Assembly: GCF_000204195.1 (NCBI RefSeq)
Contig: NZ_AFBG01000018.1
Span: 620,001 to 684,000, forward strand
Direction: 5' to 3'
Source of the DNA: Acidovorax radicis N35
GTDB taxonomy: Bacteria > Pseudomonadota > Gammaproteobacteria > Burkholderiales > Burkholderiaceae_C
DNA length: 64,000 nucleotides
This document shows, one piece after another, positions 8,429 to 17,006 of the stretch. The position numbers and the translations under genes are program-made. Every line of letters begins with the position of its first letter. The first letter of the stretch is position 1. Below the pieces are notes generated by a model. It saw only the letters and a program-made list of their open reading frames with translations, did no database searches and was not told the origin of the DNA.

Positions 8429-8977
8429 CTACGGCACAAACACCACCGACCGCTCGGCGCACTCCGCCTCCCCGGGCGGCTTCCACAGGTCGCTGGCCAG
8501 CTCAAAGATAAGCGGAGGCACCACCATCGAGAACGTCTCTCCCTGCTCGGCATTGCGCCGCAACACGCGCTCGCGGCGCACCTCGCGCGGTGCGTCGAGC
8601 ACGTACACCACCATGGCGTCGGCCCACGGCCCCATGCGCGCATAGAAGGCGTCGCGCTGGTGCTGCTGGATCAGGCCCACCTCCAGCACCACATCGCCGC
8701 CGGCGGCCAGCACGGCTTCGGCGGTTTTCCAGATCTGCTCCAGGCAGCGCAGGGTGCGGGGGATGTACCAGGCCATCACGTCCCCGGTATCGGGCCGGTC
8801 GGGCGAAAACAGCGTGGCCATCCAGTCGTCCAGATTGAGCGCCACGGCGCGGTGCTGCTGCACCAGTTGGCGAACCAAGGTGGACTTGCCTGCGCCCACC
8901 GGGCCGATGACCAGGTGAATGCGGGGGGAGGTGCCGGCCATGGTGGAAGGGGCGGCGTGTGTCGAAGCGGTGTGCAT
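8429..8977 (-). CDS. P-loop ATPase/kinase-like protein
   Basis: A 182-residue protein with Walker A GPVGAGKST at residues 25-33 and a following LNLDDWMATLFSP segment, typical of small AAA/zeta-toxin-like or polynucleotide-kinase-like phosphotransferases that modify a small molecule or nucleic acid. A late RREVRRERV-like arginine-rich helix could form the lid. The ATG at 8977 follows TGGAGCC and is preferred over a longer frame that would run through a terminator-like hairpin. No antitoxin is visible beside it. Substrate unknown. Confidence 0.75.
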   Translation of the reverse strand: MHTASTHAAPSTMAGTSPRIHLVIGPVGAGKSTLVRQLVQQHRAVALNLDDWMATLFSPDRPDTGDVMAWYIPRTLRCLEQIWKTAEAVLAAGGDVVLEVGLIQQHQRDAFYARMGPWADAMVVYVLDAPREVRRERVLRRNAEQGETFSMVVPPLIFELASDLWKPPGEAECAERSVVFVP

Positions 8978-9002
8978 GAAAAAAGGCTCCAGAAATGCAA
9001 AA

Positions 9003-9028
9003 AGCCCTCTCTGCAAGCAGGGAGAGCT
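9003..9028 (-). terminator. Terminator-like hairpin
   Basis: Read on the minus strand, AGCTCTCCCTG pairs with CAGAGAGGGCT around a CTTG loop and is followed by a short T-run. It lies just before the ribosome binding site of the ATPase gene at 8977, so it could be a second terminator for the upstream hydrolase or an attenuator. Confidence 0.5.
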
Positions 9029-9044
9029 TTCCATAGGGCGGACG

Positions 9045-9076
9045 AAAAAAAGCCCTCAACGGTGGTGGAGGGCTTT
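9045..9076 (-). terminator. Rho-independent terminator after hydrolase gene
   Basis: On the minus strand, AAAGCCCTC and GAGGGCTTT flank a loop, then a run of T. It lies about 110 bases past the stop of the hydrolase at 9186. Confidence 0.8.
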
Positions 9077-9185
9077 GCGGTTCGCTCCAACCCCAAAGGT
9101 CAGATGCGAGGTTGGCAGTGTAGGTGGCCGGCGCTGGCTGCGTCAACCCACGGGCCACGTGGGGACGACGAATTCCAGCCTGCCC

Positions 9186-10172
9186 TCAGGGTGCTCTGGC
9201 TGCCACGATGTGCCGCTGAAAGAACGCCAGCACCTGGGCATTGAAAGTCTGGTGAAAAGCCACCCGGTCAAACCCCGCTGCATCGCGGCAGATTGCTGGC
9301 ATCGCTTCCACCAGTGCTGGCGGGCAGGGCGCCAGAAAGGCGAAGTGCCCCGCGTTGGCTGCCACGTGCCAGTCCGGCGCGCTGGGCAGGCCCTGGCGCA
9401 CCGTCTCCACACTCTGGGGCGTCACGCCATCGCCACCCAACGCCGAGGCCCACAGCTGGACCGGGATGCCGACCTGCCCCAGCCCCTTGGCATCAAACAC
9501 GCTCAAGGGGTCGACGATGACGGCCGCCCGAATGCGTGCGTCCCGCGCGGGCGGGGCGGGCAGTTCTTTGCGACGGATCTCGCCGCACAGGGGCCGCGAC
9601 GACTCGGGCGGGCACAGGTCCTGCCGCAACGTCCAGTCCGGCACGGCACCGATGGTGACAAGGCCCGTGTAGCCGCCGCGCGAAAAGCCGAACAGGCCGA
9701 CCTTGCTGGCGTCCAGCTGGGCATGGCGGTGCCACGCGCCCAGCATGTAGTCCGTCAGCCGCTTCATGTCCACGGGCCGCGTGGCAAAGGCCGACAGGTG
9801 GCCCTGGCGGCTCAGGTCCTGAAAGTTGTCGCCCGGGTGGCTGATGGCGGCCACCACATAGCCCGCATCGGCCAGCGTGGCCGCCGTGTCGTGGTGCCCC
9901 AGGGCCGAGCCGCCCGTGCCGTGCGACATGACGATCAATGGCAGGCCTTGGCCGGTGAGGGGGCAGTCCCGCGTGCCTTGCAGCACCAGGGGCGCCAGCT
10001 CGATGCGGCCCGGCGGCGCGCTGCAGGGCGACCATACGGCGCCGCGCAGCGCGGGCCCGTCCTTGTCTGCAGGCACCTCGATAAAGGCAAAGCCCGCAGC
10101 GTGGGCCAGGGTGGTGGCGCAGCAGAGCGCTGCGGGCAAAAGGGAACGAAAGAGCCAGCGAAAACGGGTCAT
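9186..10172 (-). CDS. Secreted alpha/beta hydrolase (dienelactone/PAF-AH-like)
   Basis: A 328-residue protein with a signal peptide (cleaved after THLAHA-like TTLAHAAG near 26). The fold markers are LIVMSHGTGGSALGHH (oxyanion region, 79-94), the nucleophile elbow GFSRGG with Ser164, VIVDPL near 215 and ANAGHFAFL late for the catalytic histidine. This matches predicted lipoprotein/platelet-activating-factor acetylhydrolase-like or dienelactone hydrolase-like secreted enzymes. It overlaps the upstream AraC gene by four bases (ATGA), so the regulator and enzyme are co-transcribed. Natural substrate not known. Confidence 0.85.
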   Translation of the reverse strand: MTRFRWLFRSLLPAALCCATTLAHAAGFAFIEVPADKDGPALRGAVWSPCSAPPGRIELAPLVLQGTRDCPLTGQGLPLIVMSHGTGGSALGHHDTAATLADAGYVVAAISHPGDNFQDLSRQGHLSAFATRPVDMKRLTDYMLGAWHRHAQLDASKVGLFGFSRGGYTGLVTIGAVPDWTLRQDLCPPESSRPLCGEIRRKELPAPPARDARIRAAVIVDPLSVFDAKGLGQVGIPVQLWASALGGDGVTPQSVETVRQGLPSAPDWHVAANAGHFAFLAPCPPALVEAMPAICRDAAGFDRVAFHQTFNAQVLAFFQRHIVAARAP

Positions 10173-11032
10173 AGGGATGGGGTGGGGCGGATGGGAATCA
10201 GCAGATCGGTGCGCAGGTCCGCCTGCGCGGCGTTGCGGGGGGAGTTGAGGTAGTGCTCCAGCGTGGGGCGGTCGTCCGGCTCATAGCCGCTGGCCGGGAG
10301 CCAGCGTGTGTGGATGGCCGCCAGTGCCGCATTGATGCGCGTGTACGGGCCGGTGAGCGTGTGGCGCGCATACAGGCCTGCCGGGATGTCCAGTAGTTCC
10401 AGCCCGCCATCTGCCGCCGGGATCGGTTCTGGCAGCACCACCGCCGCGTAGTAGCGAAAACCGCCGCCCGTGTCCTGCGGGTCTCCGCACGATGCGCCCA
10501 GCCGGTGGGTTGCACGCTGGCCGCACTGCAGGTACAGCCGCCGCTGCGTGTGGGGGATGGTGGATGGTGGCCCCTGGTGGCGCAGCGCATGCAGGCGCTG
10601 TGCTGGGCGCTCGACGATCTGCACGGCCAGCGTGTGCTCAGTCCTTCCATCCGCGTGTCCGGCGCCTGGATCGAGGATGAGGCGGTGCATGTCCCGCTGG
10701 AACGCCCGTGGCGATTGCCCGGTGAACTGGCTGAATGCGCGGGTGAAGGCCTGCGGGCTGTCGTAGCCCACCTCCAGCGCCACCTGGGTGATGCTCTGCC
10801 CGCCTTGCTCCAGCAGCCGCGTGGCCAGGGCCAGCCGCACGCGGCGCACCGTGGCGGCCACGGTTTCGCCCGCAATGCTGCTGTAGACACGGTGGAAGTG
10901 GAAAGGGGAAAAGTGGGCAATGGCGGCCAGATCCTCCAGCCGATGCGCTGCCAGCGGGTGCGCCACGATGTGGGCGATCACGCGGGCCACGCGTTCGCGG
11001 TAGTGCTGATCGGCGCTCTGGTCCAGGCTCAT
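10169..11032 (-). CDS. AraC-family regulator with GyrI-like effector domain
   Basis: A 287-residue protein. The DNA-binding pair of helix-turn-helix motifs is at the N-terminus (LEDLAAIAHFSPFHFHRVYS at about 32-50 and ITQVALEVGYDSPQAFTRAF near 80-100). This is the opposite of classical AraC and typical of Rob/SoxS-like proteins fused to a GyrI-like (SRPBCC-shaped) C-terminal domain, here starting near 125. Such domains bind hydrophobic small molecules. It is translationally coupled to the hydrolase gene downstream and may control its own operon. Confidence 0.88.
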   Translation of the reverse strand: MSLDQSADQHYRERVARVIAHIVAHPLAAHRLEDLAAIAHFSPFHFHRVYSSIAGETVAATVRRVRLALATRLLEQGGQSITQVALEVGYDSPQAFTRAFSQFTGQSPRAFQRDMHRLILDPGAGHADGRTEHTLAVQIVERPAQRLHALRHQGPPSTIPHTQRRLYLQCGQRATHRLGASCGDPQDTGGGFRYYAAVVLPEPIPAADGGLELLDIPAGLYARHTLTGPYTRINAALAAIHTRWLPASGYEPDDRPTLEHYLNSPRNAAQADLRTDLLIPIRPTPSL

Positions 11033-11108
11033 GGCCGCAGAGTGTGCCGCAGCTTGCGCGCCGGTACTTAGCCGATCTTGCTACTTTGTGGCCTGGTGCC
11101 GCAGCTAG

Positions 11109-12065
11109 TCACTGCCCAAACACCATCGCCTGGTGCGCCCCCACGCCCGCCAGCACGCCTTCGGCCGACGCCAGCGTGGCGTTGTGCCGCATCAGCGTGG
11201 CATCGCCCGCCGCGTACACACCCGGCACCGTGGTCATCTTGTTGGCATCGGTGCGGATGCACGGGCCCATGGGGCCCTCGTCCAGCGCACAGCCCAGTTG
11301 TTCTGCCAGCGGGCTGGCGGGGCTTGTGGTGGCGGCCACGTACAAAGCGTCAATCGGCACCAGGCGGCCATCGGCGCCGCCATTGGCCACCAGGCGCACA
11401 CCGCTCAACGCCCGATCAGGCCCTTCCAGCCCAGCAATGCGCGCAGGCTCCACCGCAATGCCCAGCGCCAGCAGCCGCGTGCGCTCGCTGTCCTCCAGCG
11501 TGGTTTCACCATTCAGGAAAAGGGTGGTCGGGCCCCAGTCGGCAATCAGCTGCGCGTGCATGCCGGACTGCGGCGAGTGGTACAGCACGCCCAGCCGCTG
11601 GCCCGCAAACTCATAGCCGTGGCAATACGGGCAGTGCAGCACGCTAGCGCCCCAGCGCTCGCGCAGGCCTGCAATGTCGGGCAGACCATCCTTCACGCCA
11701 AAGGCCAGCACCAGCTTGCGGGTGGTCAATGGGGTCAGTGCACCGGCGCCATCGTCCAGCACCACGTCAAAACCAGACGCTGTTGATGCACCAGCGTCTG
11801 GCTTTGACGTGGCCGACACCACCGTGCCCTGGCGCAGCGTGACCGTGGGGTAGGCCAGCAGCTTGCGGCGCGCCTGCTCGATCATCGCCAGCGGCGGCTC
11901 GCCGTCTTGCCCAAAGAAGCCGTGCGACGCGGCGGCAAACCGGTTGCGCGGCTTGCCTGCGTCCACCACACACACGCGCCGCCGCGCCCGCGCCAGTTGC
12001 ATCGCGGCCGACAGGCCCGCAAAGCTGCCGCCAATCACGATGGCGTCGTGGTCATAAGTGTTCAT
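11109..12065 (-). CDS. NAD(P)/FAD-dependent oxidoreductase, thioredoxin-reductase-like
   Basis: A 318-residue protein from ATG 12065; an upstream in-frame extension overlaps Rrf2 and is rejected. It has an N-terminal FAD-binding Rossmann motif (VIGGSFAGLSAAM, 10-22), a redox CPYC at 145-148 in HCPYCHGYEF, and the late PGVYAAGDA motif that contacts FAD. This is the two-domain thioredoxin-reductase-like fold. It is probably a disulfide or quinone reductase, or a thioredoxin-reductase paralogue. It starts inside the end of the Rrf2 gene, so the two are co-transcribed and the regulator probably controls it. Confidence 0.88.
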   Translation of the reverse strand: MNTYDHDAIVIGGSFAGLSAAMQLARARRRVCVVDAGKPRNRFAAASHGFFGQDGEPPLAMIEQARRKLLAYPTVTLRQGTVVSATSKPDAGASTASGFDVVLDDGAGALTPLTTRKLVLAFGVKDGLPDIAGLRERWGASVLHCPYCHGYEFAGQRLGVLYHSPQSGMHAQLIADWGPTTLFLNGETTLEDSERTRLLALGIAVEPARIAGLEGPDRALSGVRLVANGGADGRLVPIDALYVAATTSPASPLAEQLGCALDEGPMGPCIRTDANKMTTVPGVYAAGDATLMRHNATLASAEGVLAGVGAHQAMVFGQ

Positions 12066-12516
12066 GTGAAAAGTCCTTGTGCGCGTGGCCCCTGGCCACC
12101 ATGCGTTCATGAAACTGGGCAGACAACTGCGCCAGCGTGACCTCGCCCAGCCGCGTGAGCAGCACCTGCTCCGCCGCTTCAAAGGCATCTGAAAGGGCGG
12201 CGTTCACCGCTTGCTCAACCGCGCAGCCAGGGCTCTCCACCCTGTTGCCCACCGCCAGCAACGTGGGCGCGCCCAGCGCTTCATGGATGTCGCGCAGCGT
12301 GATGTCCGCCAGCGGGCACGACAGCACCCACCCCCCGCCGTGCCCCTTGGCCGATGAGACAAAACCCGCATACCGCAGCCCCGCCATCAGGCGGCGGACC
12401 ACGACAGGGTTGGTCTGCATGGCCTGCGCCAGCGATTCAGACGTGGCGGGGCCATCCATCTCTGCCATGTGCAGCAGCGCGTGGAGGACGTTGGAAAGGC
12501 GGCTATCTCGTTTCAT
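12052..12516 (-). CDS. Rrf2-family transcriptional regulator
   Basis: A 154-residue protein from ATG 12516 (MKRDSRLSNVLHALLHMAEM). The winged-helix segment includes TSESLAQAMQTNPVVVRRLMAGLRYAGFV and the wing SAKGHGGGWVLS. Only one cysteine (in ESPGCAVEQ) is present in the usual cluster region, so it is not the three-cysteine iron-sulfur IscR/NsrR type; a YwnA-like thiol or metabolite sensor is more likely. It overlaps the flavoprotein gene by 14 bases. The promoter gap upstream holds repeat A copy 2. Confidence 0.88.
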   Translation of the reverse strand: MKRDSRLSNVLHALLHMAEMDGPATSESLAQAMQTNPVVVRRLMAGLRYAGFVSSAKGHGGGWVLSCPLADITLRDIHEALGAPTLLAVGNRVESPGCAVEQAVNAALSDAFEAAEQVLLTRLGEVTLAQLSAQFHERMVARGHAHKDFSHEHL

Positions 12517-12580
12517 GCAACATTCAAAGTTGCGTGATGTTAGCATGTGACCAGAAGCAGCGCTGGTGGACTCACGGATA

Positions 12581-12637
12581 ACTACTGAATTGATAGCTGC
12601 TAGCGCTTGTTGAATAAGCGCTAGAGGCCGATTTGAA
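12581..12637 (-). repeat. Dispersed repeat A, copy 2
   Basis: Inverted orientation: ATAGCTGCTAGCGCTTG, then AAGCGCTAGAGGC. It lies in the gap between Rrf2 and the methyltransferase remnant. Confidence 0.85.
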
Positions 12638-12670
12638 TTAATTTTTGGCCCATCTCGCCCACCCCCACCC

Positions 12671-12695
12671 GTTCGGGTTGAGCCTGTCGAAACCC
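12671..12695. repeat. Dispersed repeat D, single arm
   Basis: A GTTCGGGTTGAGCCTGTCGA-type sequence, the same unit that forms a full hairpin at 13547-13606. Confidence 0.7.
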
Positions 12696-13250
12696 TCCGC
12701 TGACCTGGCAACCCCATCGGACAGCCCCACCGCAAAACGCCGTACCCATCCCACGCCACACCACCCCATGACCCATCCCCCCACTTCCCCCTTCACCGAC
12801 CCCGCCGCCGTCGCCCGCTACGCCGAAGGCCCCCGACGCAACGTGCCCGGCTACGACAGCCTGCTGCCCATGGTCCGCATCCTGCTGGCCGAGCGCGTGC
12901 CCCCCGACGGCCGCGTGCTGGTGGTGGGCGCGGGCGGCGGGCTGGAGCTGGAAGACATGGCGCGGGCGCACCCCGGCTGGCGGTTCGACGGCGTGGACCC
13001 GAGTCAGCCCATGCTGGACTTGGCCGCGCAGCGGCTGCAGAGCGCGGGCGTGTCAGGCGACCGCGTGGCGCTGCACCGCGGCTATGTGCAGAGCGCACCG
13101 GCCGGGCCGTTCGATGGCGCGACGTGCCTGCTGACCTTTCACTTTGTGCCGCGCGAGGAGCGTGCGGCCATGGTGGCCGAGATCCGGCGGCGGCTGAAGC
13201 CTGGGGCGCCGTTCGTCGCGGTGCATCTGAGCGTGGCCGATGGTGATGCT

Positions 13251-13290
<40 letters not shown>

Positions 13291-13546
13291 GGGCAGGCGG
13301 GGCAGGGGAGCGCGACCTGTGGCTGGCGCTATGCGGCATTTCAGGTGGCGTCTGGCATGGCGCCTGAGATGGCAGACCGGGGGCGGGCCAAGGTGGCTGC
13401 GGAGCTGGCGGTGCTGACGCCGCAGCAGGACGAGGCGATCCTGCGCGAGGCCGGGTTCGGCGATGTGCGGATGTTTTACATGGGGTTTGCGTTCAGGGGT
13501 TGGGTGGCAACGGCTTCCCATCAAGGCGGCGCCCAATGGCTCGAAC

Positions 13547-13606
13547 CCGTTCGCGCTGAGCTTGTCGAAGCGCCGCGCAAGGCTTCGACAGGCTCAGCCC
13601 GAACGG
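13547..13606. repeat. Dispersed hairpin repeat D
   Basis: Arms of 25 bases at 13547-13571 and 13582-13606 (unit GCTTCGACAGGCTCAGCCC and its inverse) form a long stem. It overlaps the end of the broken methyltransferase. Confidence 0.85.
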
Positions 13607-13778
13607 TTGTTTCAATCCAGTGATGCCGATGCGAACAGTGATCGGTAGTCAGTGATCGCTGGAAGCGGGCAGTGCTTGGAACGCATAGGCACCGCGCCTG
13701 GCTGATCTCCAAGTCGGCTTGCTGCAGTACCGGGCCAGCAGCCCCCGTACCAGCCAGCCGGTGTCGCACAAAAGCCCC

Positions 13779-14711
13779 TCAACGCACAGGCGCCAACGCC
13801 CACCGGTCCTTCGACGCCTTCACCAGAAAATCAATCACCGCCTTCACCCTGGCCGCATTGCGTCGGCCCGGTGACGACACCGCGTACAGCGTGTGCACCG
13901 TGCCGGACGCAAAAGGCGCAAGCACCTCCACCAACCGGCCTTGCGCCGCATCGGCCGCCGCGAGCGGGCTGGACAACATGCCGATCCCCGCGCCGCTCAC
14001 CAGTGCGTGGTGCACCAAGGCCGAACTGCTGGCGGCCAGGCGCGAGCGCACGGTCACCTCCAGCGGCTTGCCTTGTGCGTTGCGAAACGCCCAGGTCATC
14101 GCCGGCCCCTGCGCGGTGTGCGTGACGGTGTGGTGCTGCTGCAGATCGCTGGGGTCGGCGGGCGTGCCGTGCAGGCGCAAATACTCCGGGGCCGCGTACA
14201 GGCGCCGCTCAAACCGGCCCAGCTCGCGTGCTACCACCAGGTCGCTGTGGCCCACGGTGGTGCGCAGCGCCACGTCGATGCCTTCGGTCACCAAGTCGGC
14301 CACGCGGTCGTCGGCCAGCAGTTCCACCCGCAGCGCGGGGTAGCGCGCCTGCAGGTCTGCCAGATGGGGCAACACCAGCGCTTCGCAGATTTCCTGGCTG
14401 GAGGCCAGGCGCAAGGTGCCCGCCACGCGGCTGCGCTGGTCCGACAGCGATGCAGAGATGTCCTCCAGCTGCGCCAGCAAGGCACGCGCTTCCTGCGCCA
14501 GCTCTGCGCCCTCGGGCGTGGCCGACAGGCCATGCGTGGACCGGCGCAGCAGGCGCACGCCGTACCCAGCCTCCAGCCGGTCCACACCGCGCGCGACGAC
14601 CGACACCGCCACATCCATTTCGCGCGCCGCTGCAGAAAACGAGCGCAGGTCGAGCGAACGCACCAGCCACCGCAGGTCGGCTGGATCGGGGAGGAAGAAA
14701 GCGTTTTTCAT
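13779..14711 (-). CDS. LysR-family transcriptional regulator
   Basis: A 310-residue protein from ATG 14711 (MKNAFFLPDPADLRWLVRSL). The helix-turn-helix is SFSAAAREMDVAVSVVARGVDRLE (about 24-47). The effector domain begins with GTLRLASSQEICEALVLP near 100. It belongs to the CrgA-like branch that lacks strong ligand hints. It diverges from the tautomerase gene at 14829 with 117 bases between starts and probably controls the tautomerase and cupin genes. Confidence 0.9.
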   Translation of the reverse strand: MKNAFFLPDPADLRWLVRSLDLRSFSAAAREMDVAVSVVARGVDRLEAGYGVRLLRRSTHGLSATPEGAELAQEARALLAQLEDISASLSDQRSRVAGTLRLASSQEICEALVLPHLADLQARYPALRVELLADDRVADLVTEGIDVALRTTVGHSDLVVARELGRFERRLYAAPEYLRLHGTPADPSDLQQHHTVTHTAQGPAMTWAFRNAQGKPLEVTVRSRLAASSSALVHHALVSGAGIGMLSSPLAAADAAQGRLVEVLAPFASGTVHTLYAVSSPGRRNAARVKAVIDFLVKASKDRWALAPVR

Positions 14712-14828
14712 CGAGCGCGCCTTTGCGTGCGGAGCAAAAGCCATTATCGCCACGGGCGGTTTCCGTGGCGCGGCGCAATTTCTACAGTGAAGGCTCGTTC
14801 AACCCCATGCATTCAACAGGAGCCCTTC

Positions 14829-15227
14829 ATGCCCATCCTCAACGTCAAAGTGTCCGCCCAACGCACGCCCGAACTGTCTGCCCGCATTGCAGAAACCCTG
14901 CTGGACCTGACCACCCGCGTGCTCGGCAAGCGGCGCGACCTCACCGCCGTGGTCATCACCTTTGTCGACCCGGCCGACTGGTACATCGCCGGCCGGTCGT
15001 TGGCCGATCTGAAACAGTCGAGCTTCTACTTCGACGTCAAGGTGGTGGACGAGACCAACACCAAGGCCGAGAAGGCGCGCTACATCGCCGAGGCGTTTGA
15101 AGCCTTCGAGGGCCTGCTGGGCACCTTGCACCCCGAGAGCTACGTCTACGTGCAGGACGTTCGCGCCGCCGCGTACGGCTTTGGCGGCCGCACGCAGGAG
15201 TACCGCCACCAGCATCCCGAGCAATAA
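14829..15227 (+). CDS. 4-oxalocrotonate tautomerase-family protein
   Basis: A 132-residue protein whose mature form would start with the catalytic Pro (MPILNVKVSA). It is about twice the 62-residue 4-OT monomer but has one visible beta-alpha-beta unit with a long extension, as in 4-OT/MIF-like proteins of around 130 residues. TLHPESYVYVQDV carries the second conserved strand. ATG 14829 follows CAGGAGCCC. It is probably a tautomerase or isomerase acting on a 2-oxo acid; the substrate is not predictable. It is co-directional with the cupin gene 46 bases later. Confidence 0.82.
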   Translation: MPILNVKVSAQRTPELSARIAETLLDLTTRVLGKRRDLTAVVITFVDPADWYIAGRSLADLKQSSFYFDVKVVDETNTKAEKARYIAEAFEAFEGLLGTLHPESYVYVQDVRAAAYGFGGRTQEYRHQHPEQ

Positions 15228-15272
15228 GCAAGCAATCAAGCAATCCACCAATAACTACCCAGGAGCACCGAC

Positions 15273-15746
15273 ATGACGATGACGACAACGAACAACCACC
15301 TTGCCTGTGTGATCGTGGCCCGGGCGCTGGAGCGCGCGGGCCTGGCGGACTGGATTCCTGAAGGCGAAGGCAAGTGGTCCCTGCCCATTCAGTTCTTGCC
15401 CGACGATGCCGGGTGGGTCGAGCTAATGCGCCTGTCGCCCGGCACGCGGCTGGGCCTGCACCGGCACACGGGCGAAGTGCACGCCCTGACGCTGGCGGGC
15501 GAGCGCCGCCTGAACGATGGCCGCGTGGTGCGGCCGGGCGACTACATCCACGAGCCCGCTGGCAATGTGGACTGGTGGGAGGCGACAGGCACCGAAGAGC
15601 TGCTGGTGCATGTGGTGGTCAAGGGCAGCGTGGAATACCTGGGGCCGCACCACACGGTGTTGCAGCGGATTACCACGGCTGATCGGCGGGCGGACTATCA
15701 CCGTTGGTGCGAAGCGGTGGGCGTGGTGCCGCGTGATCTGCGCTAG
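15273..15746 (+). CDS. Cupin-domain protein (ChrR/dioxygenase-like)
   Basis: A 157-residue single-domain cupin. Motif 1 is LGLHRHTGEVHALTLAGE (about 60-78), giving the two His, the Glu and a further His for metal; PGDYIHEPAG follows. The layout resembles 2,4'-dihydroxyacetophenone dioxygenase-like cupins and ChrR-type anti-sigma cupins. It lies directly downstream of the tautomerase and is probably a partner in the same catabolic step. Function not certain. Confidence 0.8.
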   Translation: MTMTTTNNHLACVIVARALERAGLADWIPEGEGKWSLPIQFLPDDAGWVELMRLSPGTRLGLHRHTGEVHALTLAGERRLNDGRVVRPGDYIHEPAGNVDWWEATGTEELLVHVVVKGSVEYLGPHHTVLQRITTADRRADYHRWCEAVGVVPRDLR

Positions 15747-15810
15747 GGACCTGGCTGGGCGGGGCACGCAAGGCAGCGCAAGCAAGCACATGTTCCGCAG
15801 AAATGTGATT

Positions 15811-15863
15811 AAAAACAGGCTCTAGCGCTTGTTGGTAAAGCGCTTGCAGCTATAAAAATAAGA
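15811..15863 (+). repeat. Dispersed repeat A, copy 3
   Basis: It contains CTCTAGCGCTTG, then AAAGCGCTTGCAGCTATAAAAATAAG, between the cupin gene and the methyltransferase remnant. Confidence 0.82.
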
Positions 15864-15886
15864 GCATACCCCTCACGCCCCACCAC

Positions 15887-16212
15887 CGCGTGCTGGCGGC
15901 GGGCTGGAGCTGGGAGCCATGGCGCGGGTGCACCCCGGCTGCAGTTCGATGGCGTGGACCCTAGCCAGCCGATGCTGGGTTTTGCGGCACAGCTGCAGGC
16001 GCTGGCGGCCAAGGCGGTGTAGGGGAGCCCGATCTGTGGCTGTCGCGCTATGCAGCGTTTCTGGTGGTATCCAGCGTGCGACCACGGCGTGGGACAAGAT
16101 GGCAGCGGAGCTGGCTGTGCTGACGCCGGGGGAGGATGAGGCGATTCTTCGCGAGGCTGGGTTCAGCGATGTGCGGATGTTTGTATGAGTTTCGCGTTTA
16201 GCGGGTGGGTAG
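15887..16212 (+). pseudogene. Remnant of a second methyltransferase copy
   Basis: The DNA is clearly homologous to the gene at 12768-13623. It has the GGGCTGGAGCTGG segment of motif I, the GCGTGGACC...CAGCC stretch, then a large internal deletion, then GATCTGTGGCTGTCGCGC, and finally the GAGGCGATTCT...AGCGATGTGCGGATG end. Several frame breaks make it non-coding. It retains the two bases that the 12768 copy has lost. It abuts the AT-rich SLATT/RT module. Confidence 0.8.
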
Positions 16213-16232
16213 CTTTGGGACATAAAACTAAT

Positions 16233-16400
16233 GGAAAAATGTGGTTTTTCCACCAAAACGACGGGAATGCCGGTGAAAGCTGTGGATTGGAAGGTGTAAC
16301 ACGATTGCATCCTCAGTAACATGTTCACCGGAGGGGCGGGTTCAGGCTGCGAAAGCGGCGATTCTGATAATTAACGGTTTTCCGTTGGGACTTTGGTCCC
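16233..16400 (+). other. Three short stem-loops before the SLATT/RT module
   Basis: Three hairpins lie ahead of the SLATT start at 16455. GTGG/CCAC around TTTTT is at 16241-16253, with an overlapping alternative GGAAAAA/TTTTTCC. AACGG/CCGTT around TTTT is at 16373-16386. GGGAC/GTCCC around TTTG is at 16387-16400, immediately adjacent to the second. They could be part of a leader or a non-coding RNA used by the reverse transcriptase. There is no further support for an RNA gene. Confidence 0.35.
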
Positions 16401-16454
16401 TGGTCCTGCGAAGGGCGATTTACTTACTTCCAACTCTCGCCTCTCCACCTAATT

Positions 16455-17006
16455 ATGCAAAATTTTGATGACGTATGGTTTACCTTTAAGGCTCGCGTTG
16501 CTGCAGAGTTGCGACTGAAAAATAATGATGTTCATTCGCAAATATTGCTGGTTTGGTACGCGTTGGTTTCCTCTGCGGCGAGTATTGTTGCAGTGAGATA
16601 TGAGAAATTCGCTGGTCCTGATACAGATATCTACACGGCAATATTGTCCGTTGCCCTTCTTGTAATTTCAATGCTGGTCGCGAATAGAGATTATCGAGGC
16701 AGAGCGCTGCAGTTAAGGGCTAATCATATTGCTTTGAAAAAATTGCATGATGACTTGAAGTCTGGGCTAGTCAGTGTTGCTGATAAGCCAGCAATGTATT
16801 CGAAACTCCTTGCTGAGTGTGAAAATCATTCGTCTTATGATGATCGGTATTTTCGTGTTTTAAATAGAGCGGGGCTGACAACAAGAATTCCGACTCGGTC
16901 GGATTACTTTTTTATGTTGTCTGTTTGTTCTTTTAGAGTTGTATTTTTGCTTGTTCTTTACATTCTGCCATTTACTGCGTTCTATATTCAAAGTGTCAAA
17001 AATTAA
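16455..17006 (+). CDS. SLATT-like membrane protein, putative effector
   Basis: A 183-residue protein in strikingly AT-rich DNA. Hydrophobic segments are at about 29-48 (ILLVWYALVSSAASIVAV), 58-77 (IYTAILSVALLVISMLVA) and 151-179. Between them lies a charged helical stretch with ENHSSYDDRYF (122-133), resembling the SLATT family signature in which ENH...D follows a two-helix membrane unit. SLATT proteins are predicted pore-forming effectors of conflict systems, and one SLATT family is, to my recollection, linked to reverse transcriptases. The stop overlaps the RT start, so the two are co-translated. The family call is by eye; the neighbour strengthens it. Confidence 0.72.
   Translation: MQNFDDVWFTFKARVAAELRLKNNDVHSQILLVWYALVSSAASIVAVRYEKFAGPDTDIYTAILSVALLVISMLVANRDYRGRALQLRANHIALKKLHDDLKSGLVSVADKPAMYSKLLAECENHSSYDDRYFRVLNRAGLTTRIPTRSDYFFMLSVCSFRVVFLLVLYILPFTAFYIQSVKN

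Noticed and set aside
8429-8977. Zeta-type toxin of a toxin-antitoxin pair
   Set aside because: A P-loop is present, but there is no small antitoxin gene next to it, only terminator hairpins and repeats.
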